Source: Acidobacteriota bacterium
GTDB lineage: Bacteria > Acidobacteriota > Thermoanaerobaculia > Thermoanaerobaculales > Thermoanaerobaculaceae
DNA: 64,000 nt
Direction of reading: 5' to 3'
Assembly (NCBI GenBank): GCA_003158745.1
Contig: PMLC01000087.1
Location: 41,408-105,407 of the forward strand
Below, piece after piece: positions 16,107 through 24,506 of this stretch. The notes beneath the pieces are model-generated. The model made no database searches, was not told the DNA's origin, and saw only the letters and a program-made list of their open reading frames with translations. Each line of letters opens with the position of its first letter. Within the stretch, counting starts at the first letter, position 1. Made by a program: the position numbers and the translations under genes.

Positions 16107-17093
16107 ATGGGGCTCTCGATCGGGCTCTGTTACGACCTGAAGGACGACTATCTCAGGGAAGGGTTCTCGCCCGAGGACGTGCTCGAGTTCGACAGCGAGG
16201 AGACCGTCGCAGGGCTCGAAGCTGCGATGGCCGGGCTCGGCCATTCGACCGAGCGTATCGGGCGCGGCCGCGAGCTCGCCCGCCGCTTCGTCGAAGGCGA
16301 GCGGTGGAAGCTGCTGTTCAACATCTGCGAGGGCGTGTGGGGGCGCTCGCGCGAGGCCCAGGTCCCGGCATTGTGCGAGCTCTTCGACCAGCCGTACACC
16401 TTTGCCGACCCCCTGACCTGTGCCATCACGCTCGACAAGGCGGTGGCCAAGAGGATTGTGCGTGACCACGGATTGGCAACCGCCCCGTTCTCCGTCGTGA
16501 GCTCGCCGGACGAAGCGGTATCCGTCCAACTCCCCGCACCGTTCTTCCTCAAGCCGGTCGCGGAGGGAAGCTCCAAGGGGGTTACCGGCCGGTCGCTGGT
16601 GCGTGAGCGCCGGGACCTCGCCTCCGCCTGCAGGACGCTGCTCGGGCAGTTCAGGCAGCCGGTGCTCGTGGAGGCGTTTCTGCCCGGACGCGAGGTGACG
16701 GTCGGGATCGTCGGGCACGATTCCACTGCGCGCGTCTTCGGTGTCATGGAGGTCTCGTTCACCGACCGGGCTGAGACGCTCGCCTACACCGCCCTCAACA
16801 AGGAGGAGTACCAGGACCGGGTCGCCTATCGCCTGGTGAGCGGCGAGCCACTCGCGGAGCAAGCGCACGACGTTGCACTCGCTGTCTTCCGCGCGCTCGG
16901 ATGCCGGGACGCCGCACGGGTGGACCTGCGGTGCGACGCGACGGGTCGTCTGAACTTCCTCGAGGTGAACCCACTGCCCGGGATCAACCACGTCCGGTCG
17001 GACCTCCCGATCATGGCGCGTCTCGGCGGGACCTCGTACCAGGAGCTGATCGGGTCGATTATTGATTCCGCACGTTCGAGGTACGGTCTGTGA
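16107..17093 (+). CDS. D-Ala-D-Ala-ligase-like ATP-grasp enzyme (first)
   Basis: A 328-residue ATP-grasp protein. It has the nucleotide-binding strands FFLKPVAEGSSKGV (Lys and Ser-rich loop as in Ddl), VLVEAFLPGREVTVG, and the metal-binding end RLNFLEVNPLPGINHVRSD. These enzymes join a carboxylate, as acyl-phosphate, to an amine. The N-terminus (SIGLCYDLKDDYLREGFSPED) differs from true Ddl, which has a GGxSxEHE motif, so a role in peptidoglycan D-Ala-D-Ala synthesis is unlikely. It starts 4 bases after the kamA stop with TAGGAGC as ribosome-binding site, implying coupled translation. Ligation of beta-lysine to another amino acid is my inference. Confidence 0.75.
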   Translation: MGLSIGLCYDLKDDYLREGFSPEDVLEFDSEETVAGLEAAMAGLGHSTERIGRGRELARRFVEGERWKLLFNICEGVWGRSREAQVPALCELFDQPYTFADPLTCAITLDKAVAKRIVRDHGLATAPFSVVSSPDEAVSVQLPAPFFLKPVAEGSSKGVTGRSLVRERRDLASACRTLLGQFRQPVLVEAFLPGREVTVGIVGHDSTARVFGVMEVSFTDRAETLAYTALNKEEYQDRVAYRLVSGEPLAEQAHDVALAVFRALGCRDAARVDLRCDATGRLNFLEVNPLPGINHVRSDLPIMARLGGTSYQELIGSIIDSARSRYGL

Positions 17094-17280
17094 GCCGACA
17101 GCCGATGGCCGCTAGCCGGCAGTTTGTGCCATCGCGACGCCAGACCTTTGCGTCGGCCGGCCGCGCGTGTCCCGGCCGTCATCACAGCGGATCGGGGACT
17201 GTCAGGTGTGAGCTGTCAGCTGTCGGCCGGGTCTTCGGGGTTCCGGGGTTCGGGCTCTGGTTGTCGTGGCGGCTGTGAGC
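17094..17280. other. Gap between the two ATP-grasp genes with repeated words
   Basis: 187 bases with variants of one theme: GAGCCGACAGCCGATGGCCG, GTGAGCTGTCAGCTGTCGGCC and GGGTTCCGGGGTTCGGG. It looks like a remnant of a short dispersed repeat rather than coding DNA. It is the only sizeable gap within the kamA group. Confidence 0.4.
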
Positions 17281-18261
17281 ATGCTGCGCGTGGCGGTGGT
17301 CCATACCGCAGTGGACATTGAGGACGATCCGTCGACCGCCGACGTCCTCGACCAGGTTCGTCTGTTCAAGCAGGGACTGGCCGCACTGGGCGTCCGGCAC
17401 ACCACCATCGCCGTTCGGGATGGCCGCGTGTGGAAACATGCCGCAACGCTTGCCGGTGCGGTTGTGTGCAACCTCCTGGAGGCACCGCCCGGGCGTCCTC
17501 AGCTCCACGCCGCGGCCACTGCCGCCCTCGAAATTCTGGGCGTGCCTTTCACCGGCTCCTCGGCGAGCGCGCTCTGGCTGACGACAGACAAGCTCGCGAC
17601 GCGGGCCGTGCTCTCGAGCGAGGGGCTGCCCGTCGCGGCCGGCGGGCGCCTGGACCCGGAGCGGCCGCGGCTGCTGGACCGCGTCCCGCCGCCATGGATC
17701 CTCAAGCCCGCATGGGAGGACGCCTCGGTCGGCCTGGAGGGCAACCCGGTGTGCTCCGCCGCGGCCGAGGCGGTGGAACGCGGGCGATCTCTCTCGCTCC
17801 GCTTCCCCGGTCAGCCGGTCCTGCTCGAGCACTTCCTCCCCGGCCGGGAGTTCAACGTCTCGCTGCTGGCCTCGCCGCAGGGCGCAACAGCACTGCCGGT
17901 GGCGGAGATCGCGTTCGTGGGCTTCCCGCCCGGAGTGCCTGCGCTCGTCGGCTACGAGGCGAAGTGGGCGAGTGGCTCGTTCGAGGAGACTCACACGGTC
18001 CGCCAGTTCCCGGGCGGGGATGACGGACCGCTTCTCGCGCGGATTCGGGAGCTGGCGCTGGCGTGCTGGGACCCCTGCGGCCTCGCTGGGTATGCACGGG
18101 TGGATTTTCGGCTCGACGAGACAGGAGCGCCCGTGATCCTTGAGGTCAACACCAACCCGTGCCTTTCCGCGGACGCGGGGTTTATGGCCGCCGCGACCCA
18201 CGGCGGGCTGTCGGTCGTCGACGTGGTGGAGCGGATCCTGGTGGCAGCCACGAGCCGCTGA
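17281..18261 (+). CDS. D-Ala-D-Ala-ligase-like ATP-grasp enzyme (second)
   Basis: A 326-residue ATP-grasp protein, clearly diverged from the first. It has the N-terminal strand MLRVAVVHTAVDIEDDPS, then the ATP-grasp core WILKPAWEDASVGLEG, VLLEHFLPGREFNVSLL, a substrate-side loop GYEAKWASGSFEETHTV, and the metal-binding end VILEVNTNPCLSADAGFMAAA. The two ligases probably act on different substrates or in sequence. I use ATG 17281; GTG codons at 17266 and 17275 are in frame and none has a good ribosome-binding site. It lies 187 bp after the first ligase and 56 bp before the GNAT gene. Confidence 0.75.
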   Translation: MLRVAVVHTAVDIEDDPSTADVLDQVRLFKQGLAALGVRHTTIAVRDGRVWKHAATLAGAVVCNLLEAPPGRPQLHAAATAALEILGVPFTGSSASALWLTTDKLATRAVLSSEGLPVAAGGRLDPERPRLLDRVPPPWILKPAWEDASVGLEGNPVCSAAAEAVERGRSLSLRFPGQPVLLEHFLPGREFNVSLLASPQGATALPVAEIAFVGFPPGVPALVGYEAKWASGSFEETHTVRQFPGGDDGPLLARIRELALACWDPCGLAGYARVDFRLDETGAPVILEVNTNPCLSADAGFMAAATHGGLSVVDVVERILVAATSR

Positions 18262-18317
18262 GCCCTGCGCTACTGGTGGTACGCTTGTAATGCAGCGAAT
18301 GCCATAGTGGAGGAACT

Positions 18318-18803
18318 GTGAACATCCGCACTGACTTGCGCCCCGAGGACCGCACCCCGCTCGAAAAACTCCTACGCGACACCGGCTTTTTCAACCCGCA
18401 GGAGCTGGAGGTGGCACTCGAGCTCGTGGACGACCGCCTCGCCCACGGCGAGAAGAGCCACTACCGGTTCCTGGTTCTCGAAGACGGCGACGAGGTGGTC
18501 GGCTACGGGTGCTGGGGGCCGATCCCCGGCACCGTCGCCTCCGCTGATTTCTATTGGCTCGCCGTTCACCCGGAGCGGCAGGGGAAGGGGCTCGGCCGGG
18601 CGTTGTTGGACGCGGCCGAGACCTGGATCGCTCGCGAGGGGCGCACTCGCGTGTACCTCGAAACCTCAACCAGGCCGCAGTACGTTCCCACGAGGGCTTT
18701 CTACCTCCGTTGCGGCTACGGGATCGCCGCCGAGCTGCCCGACTTCTACGCACCCGGCGACGGCAAAGCGATTTTCCTGAAGATCCTCCCGCGCGTGCAC
18801 TGA
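18318..18803 (+). CDS. GNAT-family N-acetyltransferase
   Basis: 161 residues with a complete GNAT fold: strand FLVLEDGDEVVGYGCWG, the acetyl-CoA pyrophosphate loop VHPERQGKGLGRALLDAAE (Q/RxxGxG/A form), and YLETSTRPQYVPTRAFYLRCGYG. It starts with GTG behind GGAGG. It is much shorter than the known beta-lysine acetyltransferase AblB (~270 residues) and not obviously its homologue, but its place after kamA and two ATP-grasp ligases suggests it acetylates their product. Substrate is inferred only. Confidence 0.8.
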   Translation: MNIRTDLRPEDRTPLEKLLRDTGFFNPQELEVALELVDDRLAHGEKSHYRFLVLEDGDEVVGYGCWGPIPGTVASADFYWLAVHPERQGKGLGRALLDAAETWIAREGRTRVYLETSTRPQYVPTRAFYLRCGYGIAAELPDFYAPGDGKAIFLKILPRVH

Positions 18804-18901
18804 TCTTGTTGCCACTGGAGTGCACGGCCACTCGGCGGGTTCTCGTCCAGTCCCGCCAGTCGGTCCGTCTTGTTGCGCGCACTGTCGCGCAGAAACTGTT
18901 C

Positions 18902-18907
18902 TAGACT
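18902..18907 (+). promoter_or_regulatory. -10 hexamer TAGACT, leaderless type
   Basis: TAGACT ends 6 bases before the ATG at 18914, so transcription would begin at or next to the start codon. No convincing -35 at 16-18 bp. Same arrangement as at 30992, 40443, 41991 and 62019. Confidence 0.4.
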
Positions 18908-18913
18908 TGCACC

Positions 18914-19036
18914 ATGAAATCGATTGGTGAGAGCGGCGTGTGCGTGAGCACCCCCGATAGTCGTTGGTCGCGCCGCGGTGCCATCGTTACCGCGAAGGTG
19001 GTGGCGCAGCGAAGCGGCCCCGGAGCCGTCGCATGA
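18914..19036 (+). CDS. Possible 40-residue leader ORF coupled to the DUF4388 gene
   Basis: The frame begins MKSIGESGVCVSTPDSRW, ends GPGAVA, and its TGA overlaps the ATG of the DUF4388 gene (ATGA at 19033). The DUF4388 start has no good Shine-Dalgarno, so translational coupling through this small ORF would explain how it is reached. No family is recognised. Low confidence as a functional peptide. Confidence 0.25.
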   Translation: MKSIGESGVCVSTPDSRWSRRGAIVTAKVVAQRSGPGAVA

Positions 19037-20145
19037 GCCTGGCCGGGCACCTGCACGAACTCGGTCTTCCGGACCTCCTTCAGATCGTGGCGATGGCTCA
19101 GAAGAGCGGACGCCTCGATTTGACCACACGTGACGGCGAAGGACTCATCGTCTTCCGCGCCGGACGGATCATCTACGCTGCCTCCAACGCGGCACGCGAG
19201 ACGCTCGGAAGCATGCTGGTGTGCCGACGCCTGATCTCCGAGGAGGCGCTGCGGCAGGCGCTCGACCGGCAACACCGTTCGCGCGAAGAGCGCCGGCTGG
19301 GATCGATCCTGGTGCAGATGCACGCGGTGTCGCAGGACGCGCTGGAGGCAGTGATCTACGAGCAGGTCCAGCGTGTGATCGGGGACCTCGTGAAATGGCG
19401 CGACGGGTACTTCAAGTTCGAGGCGATGGAGATCCCAGACCACGGCGAGATCGGCGTCGACGCCCGTGAGTTCCTGGCCCAGGACGGATTCAACGCCCAC
19501 AAGATCGCGCTCGAACTCTCGCGGCTCGCCGATGAGGCCAGGCGGACGCCCGCTGCGATGGCCGTTCCGACGCCGCCCGAGACCGCGGCGCCCGGGGACG
19601 CGGCGTCGGCGAGAAAGCCCGTGACCGACGGTGGGACGCCGCCGAGTTCGTCGCTCGGTTCGATCCTCGCGGTGCAACCGGTCACCTCCCTCACCGCGGA
19701 GGCCACGCTGGAGGTGCTGCGAGCGGGCGCGGCTGTGCTCTCGCGCGGCGTGCTCCTTCTCGTCGAGCGGTTCGGGGTGACGGGCGTCGGTCAGTTCGGG
19801 CTGGGAGAGGGAGACAAGGCCGTCGACGAGGGAATCCGCAACCTCTGGATCCCGCTCGACGGGGCCTCGGTGCTGTCCGATGTTGTCGCGTCAGGGACCA
19901 CTTTCCGGGGGCCGCTCCCGCACAACGAGGTGAGCGAGCTCCTGGTCGGCGAGCTCGGGGGCGGATGGCCCGCCGAGGTCGTCGTCCTGCCAGTCAAGGT
20001 CGGGCCGACCGTAGCGGCTGTGCTCTACGGGGACACCATGCCGGGAGGGAAGGCCATCCCGGCTCTCGCGCAACTCGAGGGAAGGCTCGAGGAGATCGGG
20101 TCAGCGATGGCCGTGCCGGACACCCCCCGCCCGAAGCGGAGTTGA
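19033..20145 (+). CDS. DUF4388 domain protein (PatA-like signalling protein)
   Basis: 370 residues. The first ~150 are a DUF4388 domain: SLAGHLHELGLPDLLQIVAM, KSGRLDLTTRDGEG, FRAGRIIYAASN, followed by helices with LGSILVQMHAVSQDALEAVI as in PatA-type regulators. A Pro/Ala/Ser linker (~175-215) leads to a C-terminal alpha/beta domain of ~150 residues with GAF-like strands (LLLVERFGVTGVGQFGLG, VVLPVKVGPTVAAVLYGD). Such proteins occur in gliding, pilus or developmental signalling in Myxococcota and Acidobacteriota; the exact role is unknown. I start at 19033, since the longer frame upstream lacks family similarity. It converges with aceE, 9 bp apart. Confidence 0.75.
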   Translation: MSLAGHLHELGLPDLLQIVAMAQKSGRLDLTTRDGEGLIVFRAGRIIYAASNAARETLGSMLVCRRLISEEALRQALDRQHRSREERRLGSILVQMHAVSQDALEAVIYEQVQRVIGDLVKWRDGYFKFEAMEIPDHGEIGVDAREFLAQDGFNAHKIALELSRLADEARRTPAAMAVPTPPETAAPGDAASARKPVTDGGTPPSSSLGSILAVQPVTSLTAEATLEVLRAGAAVLSRGVLLLVERFGVTGVGQFGLGEGDKAVDEGIRNLWIPLDGASVLSDVVASGTTFRGPLPHNEVSELLVGELGGGWPAEVVVLPVKVGPTVAAVLYGDTMPGGKAIPALAQLEGRLEEIGSAMAVPDTPRPKRS

Positions 20146-20154
20146 TGCGGGCCG

Positions 20155-22830
20155 TCAGCGCGAGGCCGGGTCGGGGCGGTCGGGGTCGAGGCCGAGGCCG
20201 ATGATCGCCGAGGCGGCCAGCTCTGCCGGGACCGCACCCGAACGTGCCAGGGCGGCGAGCGTGGCGACCACGATGTGCTCCGCGTCCACCTCGAAGTGGC
20301 GGCGAAGAGCGGCGCGCGTGTCGGAGAGGCCGAACCCGTCGGTGCCGAGCGACGTGATCCCCTGCGGGACGAAGCGCGCCACCATATCCGGCACCGTCTT
20401 AATGTAGTCGGACGCGGCTATCACCGGTCCGCGAGCGCCGGCGAGCTGAGCGGTGACGTACGGCACGCGGAGGGGCTCGGCGGGGTGCAGGCGGTTCCAG
20501 CGCTCGACGGCGAGCGCGTCTGTGCGAAGCTGCTGGTAGCTGGTGACGCTCCACACGTCGGCGCCGACTCCGAAGAGCTCGGCCAGGATGTCCGCGGCAC
20601 GACACGCCTCTCGGACAGTGACGCCGCTGCCGAGGAGCTGGGCGCGGTGTGCGAACTCGCCTTCGGTGCGGCGCACCCGATAGATGCCCCGCAAAATCCC
20701 CTCTTCGATCCCGGCCGGCATCGCCGGCATCTGGTAATTCTCGTTGTAGAGAGTGAGGTAGTAGAAGACGTCCCGGCCTTCGTCCACCATTACTTTGAGG
20801 CCATCCTTGATGATGACCGCCAGCTCGTAGGCGTACGCGGGGTCGTAGACCCGCACATTGGGGACCACCGAGAAAAGTACCGGGCTATGACCGTCGTCGT
20901 GCTGCAGACCCTCACCCTGGAGGGTGGTACGCCCGGCGGTTGCGCCGAGCAAGAAACCGCGCCCGCGCGCGTCCCCAAATGCCCACACGAGGTCGCCAAC
21001 ACGTTGGTAGCCGAACATCGAGTAGAAGATGTAGAACGGCACCATCGCGAGACCGTGGGTGGAGTAGGCGGTACCGGCCGCGGTGAACGATGCAAGCGCG
21101 CCTGCCTCCGTAATCCCCTCCTCGAGGATCTGCCCGTCTTTCGCCTCCTGGTAGCGCAGGATCATGTTGTGGTCGACGGGTTCGTAGAGTTGCCCGTTGG
21201 CGGCGTAGATACCGAGTTCCTTGAACAGCGACTCCATGCCGAAAGTGCGCGCCTCGTCCGGGATGATCGGGACGATGCGCGGCCCGAGCCCGGCGGTTCG
21301 GAGCAGTTTCCTAAGCAGCTGCACGAACGCCATCGTCGTCGAAACCTCGCGGTTTTGAGGTGTGCCCTCGCAAAACTCCTTGTAGATATCCGCGGCGGGC
21401 AGCGCCGGCACGTTGACCTGCACCCGGCGAAGTGGCAGCGAGCCGCCGAGGGCGCGCCTCCGCTCGACGAGGTACTCCACCTCGGGGCTGTCCATGCCGG
21501 GGTGGTAGTACGGTGGGTCCTCGACGAGGGCTACGTCCGGGATCGGGAGGTGCAACACGTCCCTGAACGCCTTGAGCTGCGCCGCGTTGAGCTTCTTCTG
21601 CTGGTGCGTTGTATAGCGCCCCTCAAAGTCCTTGCCGAGCGCCCACCCCTTGACCGTCTTGATGAGCAGCGCTGTGGGTCTGTCCGGTTGCTCGGTTGCG
21701 GCCTTGTACGCGGCGTACACCTTGCGGTAGTCGTGGCCGCCAAACTTGAGGTTCCAGACCTCGAAGTCGGAGAGGTGCTCGACGAGCTTCGCGAGGCGCG
21801 GGTCCGCGCCGAAGAAGTGCTGCCGCATGAACGCCCCGCCCTCGACGTGATAGCGCTGCCACCAGCCGTCGACCACGGTGTTCAGGCGCTCGACCAGAAG
21901 CCCCGACGCGTCGGAGGCGAGCAGCGGATCCCACTCCCGCCCCAGAATCACCTTGATGACGTTCCAACCCGAGCCCCGGAATACCGCCTCAAGCTCCTGG
22001 ATGATCTTCCCGTTTCCGCGCACCGGGCCGTCCAGGCGCTGGAGGTTACAGTTGACCACGAAGATGAGGTTGTCGAGCCCCTCGTCGGCGGCTACGTGGA
22101 GAGCGCCGAGGGTTTCCGGTTCGTCGGTCTCGCCGTCGCCCAGGAACGCCCACACGCGGGATCCGCTCGTGTCCTTGAGGTTGCGGTTGTGCAGGTAGCG
22201 GTTGAAGCGCGCCTGGTAGATCGCGTTCAGGGGTCCGAGCCCCATCGACACCGTGGGGAACTCCCAAAAGTCAGGCATCGCACGCGGGTGCGGGTACGAG
22301 GGCAGCCCGTGCCCCGTGGTCTCGCGACGGAAGACATCGAGGTGCGCCTCGGAGAGGCGGCCCTCGAGGAACGCCCTCGCGTACATCCCGGGCGCAGCAT
22401 GCCCCTGGTAATAGATCTGGTCGCCGCTCCCGTCGGCCTTACCTCGGAAGAAGTGGTTGAACCCGACCTCGTAGAGCGCGGCCGCCGACGCGTACGTCGA
22501 GATGTGCCCGCCGATCCCCGGGTCGCGGTGGTTGGCGCGCGTGACCATCGCCATGGCGTTCCACCGCACGATGCGGCGAATGCGCTTCTCCATCTCCTCG
22601 TCGCCGGGGAACGCCGGCTCCTGCTCGGGGGAGATGGTGTTGATGTACGGGGTCTGGACCACCTCGATCCCGAGGTGCTGCATTCGGGCGCGCTTCAGCA
22701 CCTTGCGCAGAAGGAACTTGGCACGCTCGGGACCTTCGGTCTCGAGCACGTGGTCCAGCGACTCGATCCACTCGGCAGTCTCCGTCGGATCGGCATCGTA
22801 GAGCTGCTGCTTGAAAGCCGTGTCGTTCAT
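20155..22830 (-). CDS. aceE: Pyruvate dehydrogenase E1 component, homodimeric type
   Basis: 891 residues, the usual size for the alpha2 form of E1, which decarboxylates pyruvate with thiamine diphosphate and passes the acetyl group to E2 lipoate. Visible are GHISTYASAAALYEVGFNHFF, the ThDP motif FLGDGETDEPE...NLIFVVNCN, LIKTVKGWALGKDFEGRYTTHQ, RTFGMESLFKELGIYA and FYIFYSMFGYQRVGD. ATG 22830 gives MNDTAFKQQLYDADPTETAEW, the normal E1 start; the open frame upstream has no similarity. No E2, E3 or pdhR is adjacent, so E1 stands alone here. Confidence 0.95.
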   Translation of the reverse strand: MNDTAFKQQLYDADPTETAEWIESLDHVLETEGPERAKFLLRKVLKRARMQHLGIEVVQTPYINTISPEQEPAFPGDEEMEKRIRRIVRWNAMAMVTRANHRDPGIGGHISTYASAAALYEVGFNHFFRGKADGSGDQIYYQGHAAPGMYARAFLEGRLSEAHLDVFRRETTGHGLPSYPHPRAMPDFWEFPTVSMGLGPLNAIYQARFNRYLHNRNLKDTSGSRVWAFLGDGETDEPETLGALHVAADEGLDNLIFVVNCNLQRLDGPVRGNGKIIQELEAVFRGSGWNVIKVILGREWDPLLASDASGLLVERLNTVVDGWWQRYHVEGGAFMRQHFFGADPRLAKLVEHLSDFEVWNLKFGGHDYRKVYAAYKAATEQPDRPTALLIKTVKGWALGKDFEGRYTTHQQKKLNAAQLKAFRDVLHLPIPDVALVEDPPYYHPGMDSPEVEYLVERRRALGGSLPLRRVQVNVPALPAADIYKEFCEGTPQNREVSTTMAFVQLLRKLLRTAGLGPRIVPIIPDEARTFGMESLFKELGIYAANGQLYEPVDHNMILRYQEAKDGQILEEGITEAGALASFTAAGTAYSTHGLAMVPFYIFYSMFGYQRVGDLVWAFGDARGRGFLLGATAGRTTLQGEGLQHDDGHSPVLFSVVPNVRVYDPAYAYELAVIIKDGLKVMVDEGRDVFYYLTLYNENYQMPAMPAGIEEGILRGIYRVRRTEGEFAHRAQLLGSGVTVREACRAADILAELFGVGADVWSVTSYQQLRTDALAVERWNRLHPAEPLRVPYVTAQLAGARGPVIAASDYIKTVPDMVARFVPQGITSLGTDGFGLSDTRAALRRHFEVDAEHIVVATLAALARSGAVPAELAASAIIGLGLDPDRPDPASR

Positions 22831-23008
22831 CCTCGCGTCTCCCGTTCCTGGCCCAGGGCCGCGCAGCCAGTTGCCACCCGCGGTCGACCTCCCTGGCACG
22901 TTACGCCGTGGCAGGCTTGAAAGGCGGCAGCACGCGGCGTGGCGAGCGGTGACGCCTGCCTGCGCGTCGCCTTGTCCCCTCAACACCGCAGCGAGCGCCG
23001 CTCTTCCC

Positions 23009-23224
23009 TTAGAGCACACCCACAAACACAACGTGACGACCTATTGTGCGCCCCCCTTGGGTGTTGACGGAAGCAGTGACGGCGATGGCGCGGGAGACGC
23101 CGGCCGCGCTGCGGGCGCCGATTGCCACGGCCGCCCCATGCTCGGCGAGCATCCGTGCGATCGCCCGCCCGATCCCCCGGCCCCCGCCCTTGACCAGCGC
23201 CACCCTGCCAGCGAGGTCAAGCAT
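23009..23224 (-). pseudogene. Truncated short-chain dehydrogenase (FabG-like) remnant
   Basis: Only the first ~45 residues of a classical SDR remain: MLDLAGRVALVKGGGRGIGR, then AIARMLAEHGAAVAIGARSA. The usual Thr of VTGGGRGIG is Lys. After residue ~45 similarity ends and the frame runs into unrelated sequence; the NNAG, YxxxK and C-terminal parts are absent. It lies between aceE and the kinase promoter and is probably not functional. Confidence 0.6.
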
Positions 23225-23267
23225 GATCGATCCCCAGGAACGCGATGGTACCGCTGCCGTGGTCCGG

Positions 23268-23296
23268 TTGGGGAGGGATTTGTTCCAGGCTATGCT
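23268..23296 (+). promoter_or_regulatory. Putative promoter for the Ser/Thr kinase gene
   Basis: TTGGGG (23268-23273), a 17 bp spacer and TATGCT (23291-23296), ~45 bases before the kinase ATG. Confidence 0.4.
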
Positions 23297-23340
23297 GTCC
23301 TTTGTGACTAGGGGGAGCCGCGCGTTGCCGGGTGGGCCCG

Positions 23341-24276
23341 ATGCCTCTTGAGACCGGGGCCAGGCTTGGCTCGTACACCGTGGTCGGCCTTCTGGGAACC
23401 GGCGGGATGGGGGAGATCTACCGCGCCCGCGACGAGCGGCTCGCGCGAGACGTCGCGGTCAAGATCCTCGCCCCGGGACTCGCGGGGGACACCAAGGAGC
23501 ACGAGCGGTTCGAGCGCGAGGCGCGCACGCTGGCCTCGCTCGCACACCCGAACGTCCTCAACATCTTCGACGTCGGCGAGCACGACGGCCTCCGGTACGC
23601 GGTCATGGAGTTGCTGGAGGGCGGGACGCTCCGGGAACGGCTCGTCCGCGGTGCGCTGCCGTGGCGGACCGCGGTCGCCATCGCGATGGCCGTGGCAAAA
23701 GGACTGGCGGCGGTGCATGCCAAGGGGATCATCCACCGCGACATCAAACCCGAGAACGTCTTCCTGCTCGCCGATGGCGGTGTCAAGGTGCTCGACTTCG
23801 GGCTCGCCCATCGCGAGTCTGCGCCCGGCGCCGAACCGCAGCCCGAGCCGGAAACGCTGATCGGCACGGTCGTCTACATGGCCCCCGAACAGATCATGGG
23901 GATTGGAGCGGACGCGCGCACCGACATCTTCGCGCTCGGCGCCCTTCTCCACGAAATGCTCACCGGCGACAGGCCGTTCGGGCGGGTGACCGTCGGCGAG
24001 ACCATGGGCGCGATCCTCAACGCGGAACCTCTGCCGCTCGAGCCCCGCGCGGGGAAAGCGCCGGCCGCTCTGGCTCGTGTGATCCGACGCTGCCTCGAGA
24101 AGGAGCCCGACCAGCGACTGCAGTCCGCACTCGATGTCGCCTTCGCTCTGTCGGAGGTCACCACTTCCCCCCGCGTCGCGTCGCCGCAGACGAATTGGTG
24201 GGCGCGGGTGGCCTGGTTTCTGGCCGGCGTCGCGGTCGGCGCTGCGGCCACCGCGCTTCTCGTCGCGTTTCGATGA
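23341..24276 (+). CDS. Short membrane-anchored Ser/Thr protein kinase (Hanks type)
   Basis: 311 residues. All catalytic motifs are present: glycine loop GLLGTGGMGEIYRA, the VAVK lysine, catalytic HRDIKPEN, metal-binding DFG in VLDFGLAH, and APEQ. The kinase domain takes residues ~9-270, and one hydrophobic segment (AWFLAGVAVGAAATALLVAF) ends the protein at its very C-terminus. Unlike PknB-type kinases there is no extracellular sensor, so input must come through the membrane segment or a partner. ATG 23341 is used; a GTG nine bases upstream is possible. No phosphatase or FHA protein is adjacent. Confidence 0.9.
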   Translation: MPLETGARLGSYTVVGLLGTGGMGEIYRARDERLARDVAVKILAPGLAGDTKEHERFEREARTLASLAHPNVLNIFDVGEHDGLRYAVMELLEGGTLRERLVRGALPWRTAVAIAMAVAKGLAAVHAKGIIHRDIKPENVFLLADGGVKVLDFGLAHRESAPGAEPQPEPETLIGTVVYMAPEQIMGIGADARTDIFALGALLHEMLTGDRPFGRVTVGETMGAILNAEPLPLEPRAGKAPAALARVIRRCLEKEPDQRLQSALDVAFALSEVTTSPRVASPQTNWWARVAWFLAGVAVGAAATALLVAFR

Positions 24277-24506
24277 TGCCTGGGGAGCAATTACCCGAGG
24301 GTATCCCGAGGGCCGAACCGCGGGCGTGAATGGGCCGAGGAATCAAGCGACGGAGGATGGCGTTGGTCCGTGCGGGTTTCAGGAAGCGAAGCTTGCGGGC
24401 GTGGTCAACGACTGGTCGCCCGAGACGCTGTAGCATTGCAGCGGTCGGCGGGTGGCGCGAGGTGGCCTTAACGCCGCGGCGAACACCCCCGGGAGATCGA
24501 TGGAGC

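Noticed and set aside
16107-18261. The two ATP-grasp genes as ordinary D-Ala-D-Ala ligases for peptidoglycan
   Set aside because: The N-terminal GGxSxEHE motif of Ddl is absent in both, no mur or fts genes are near, and both sit behind kamA.
20275-22920. An 881-codon open frame on the plus strand
   Set aside because: It is the exact antisense of aceE, which shows all E1 motifs on the minus strand.
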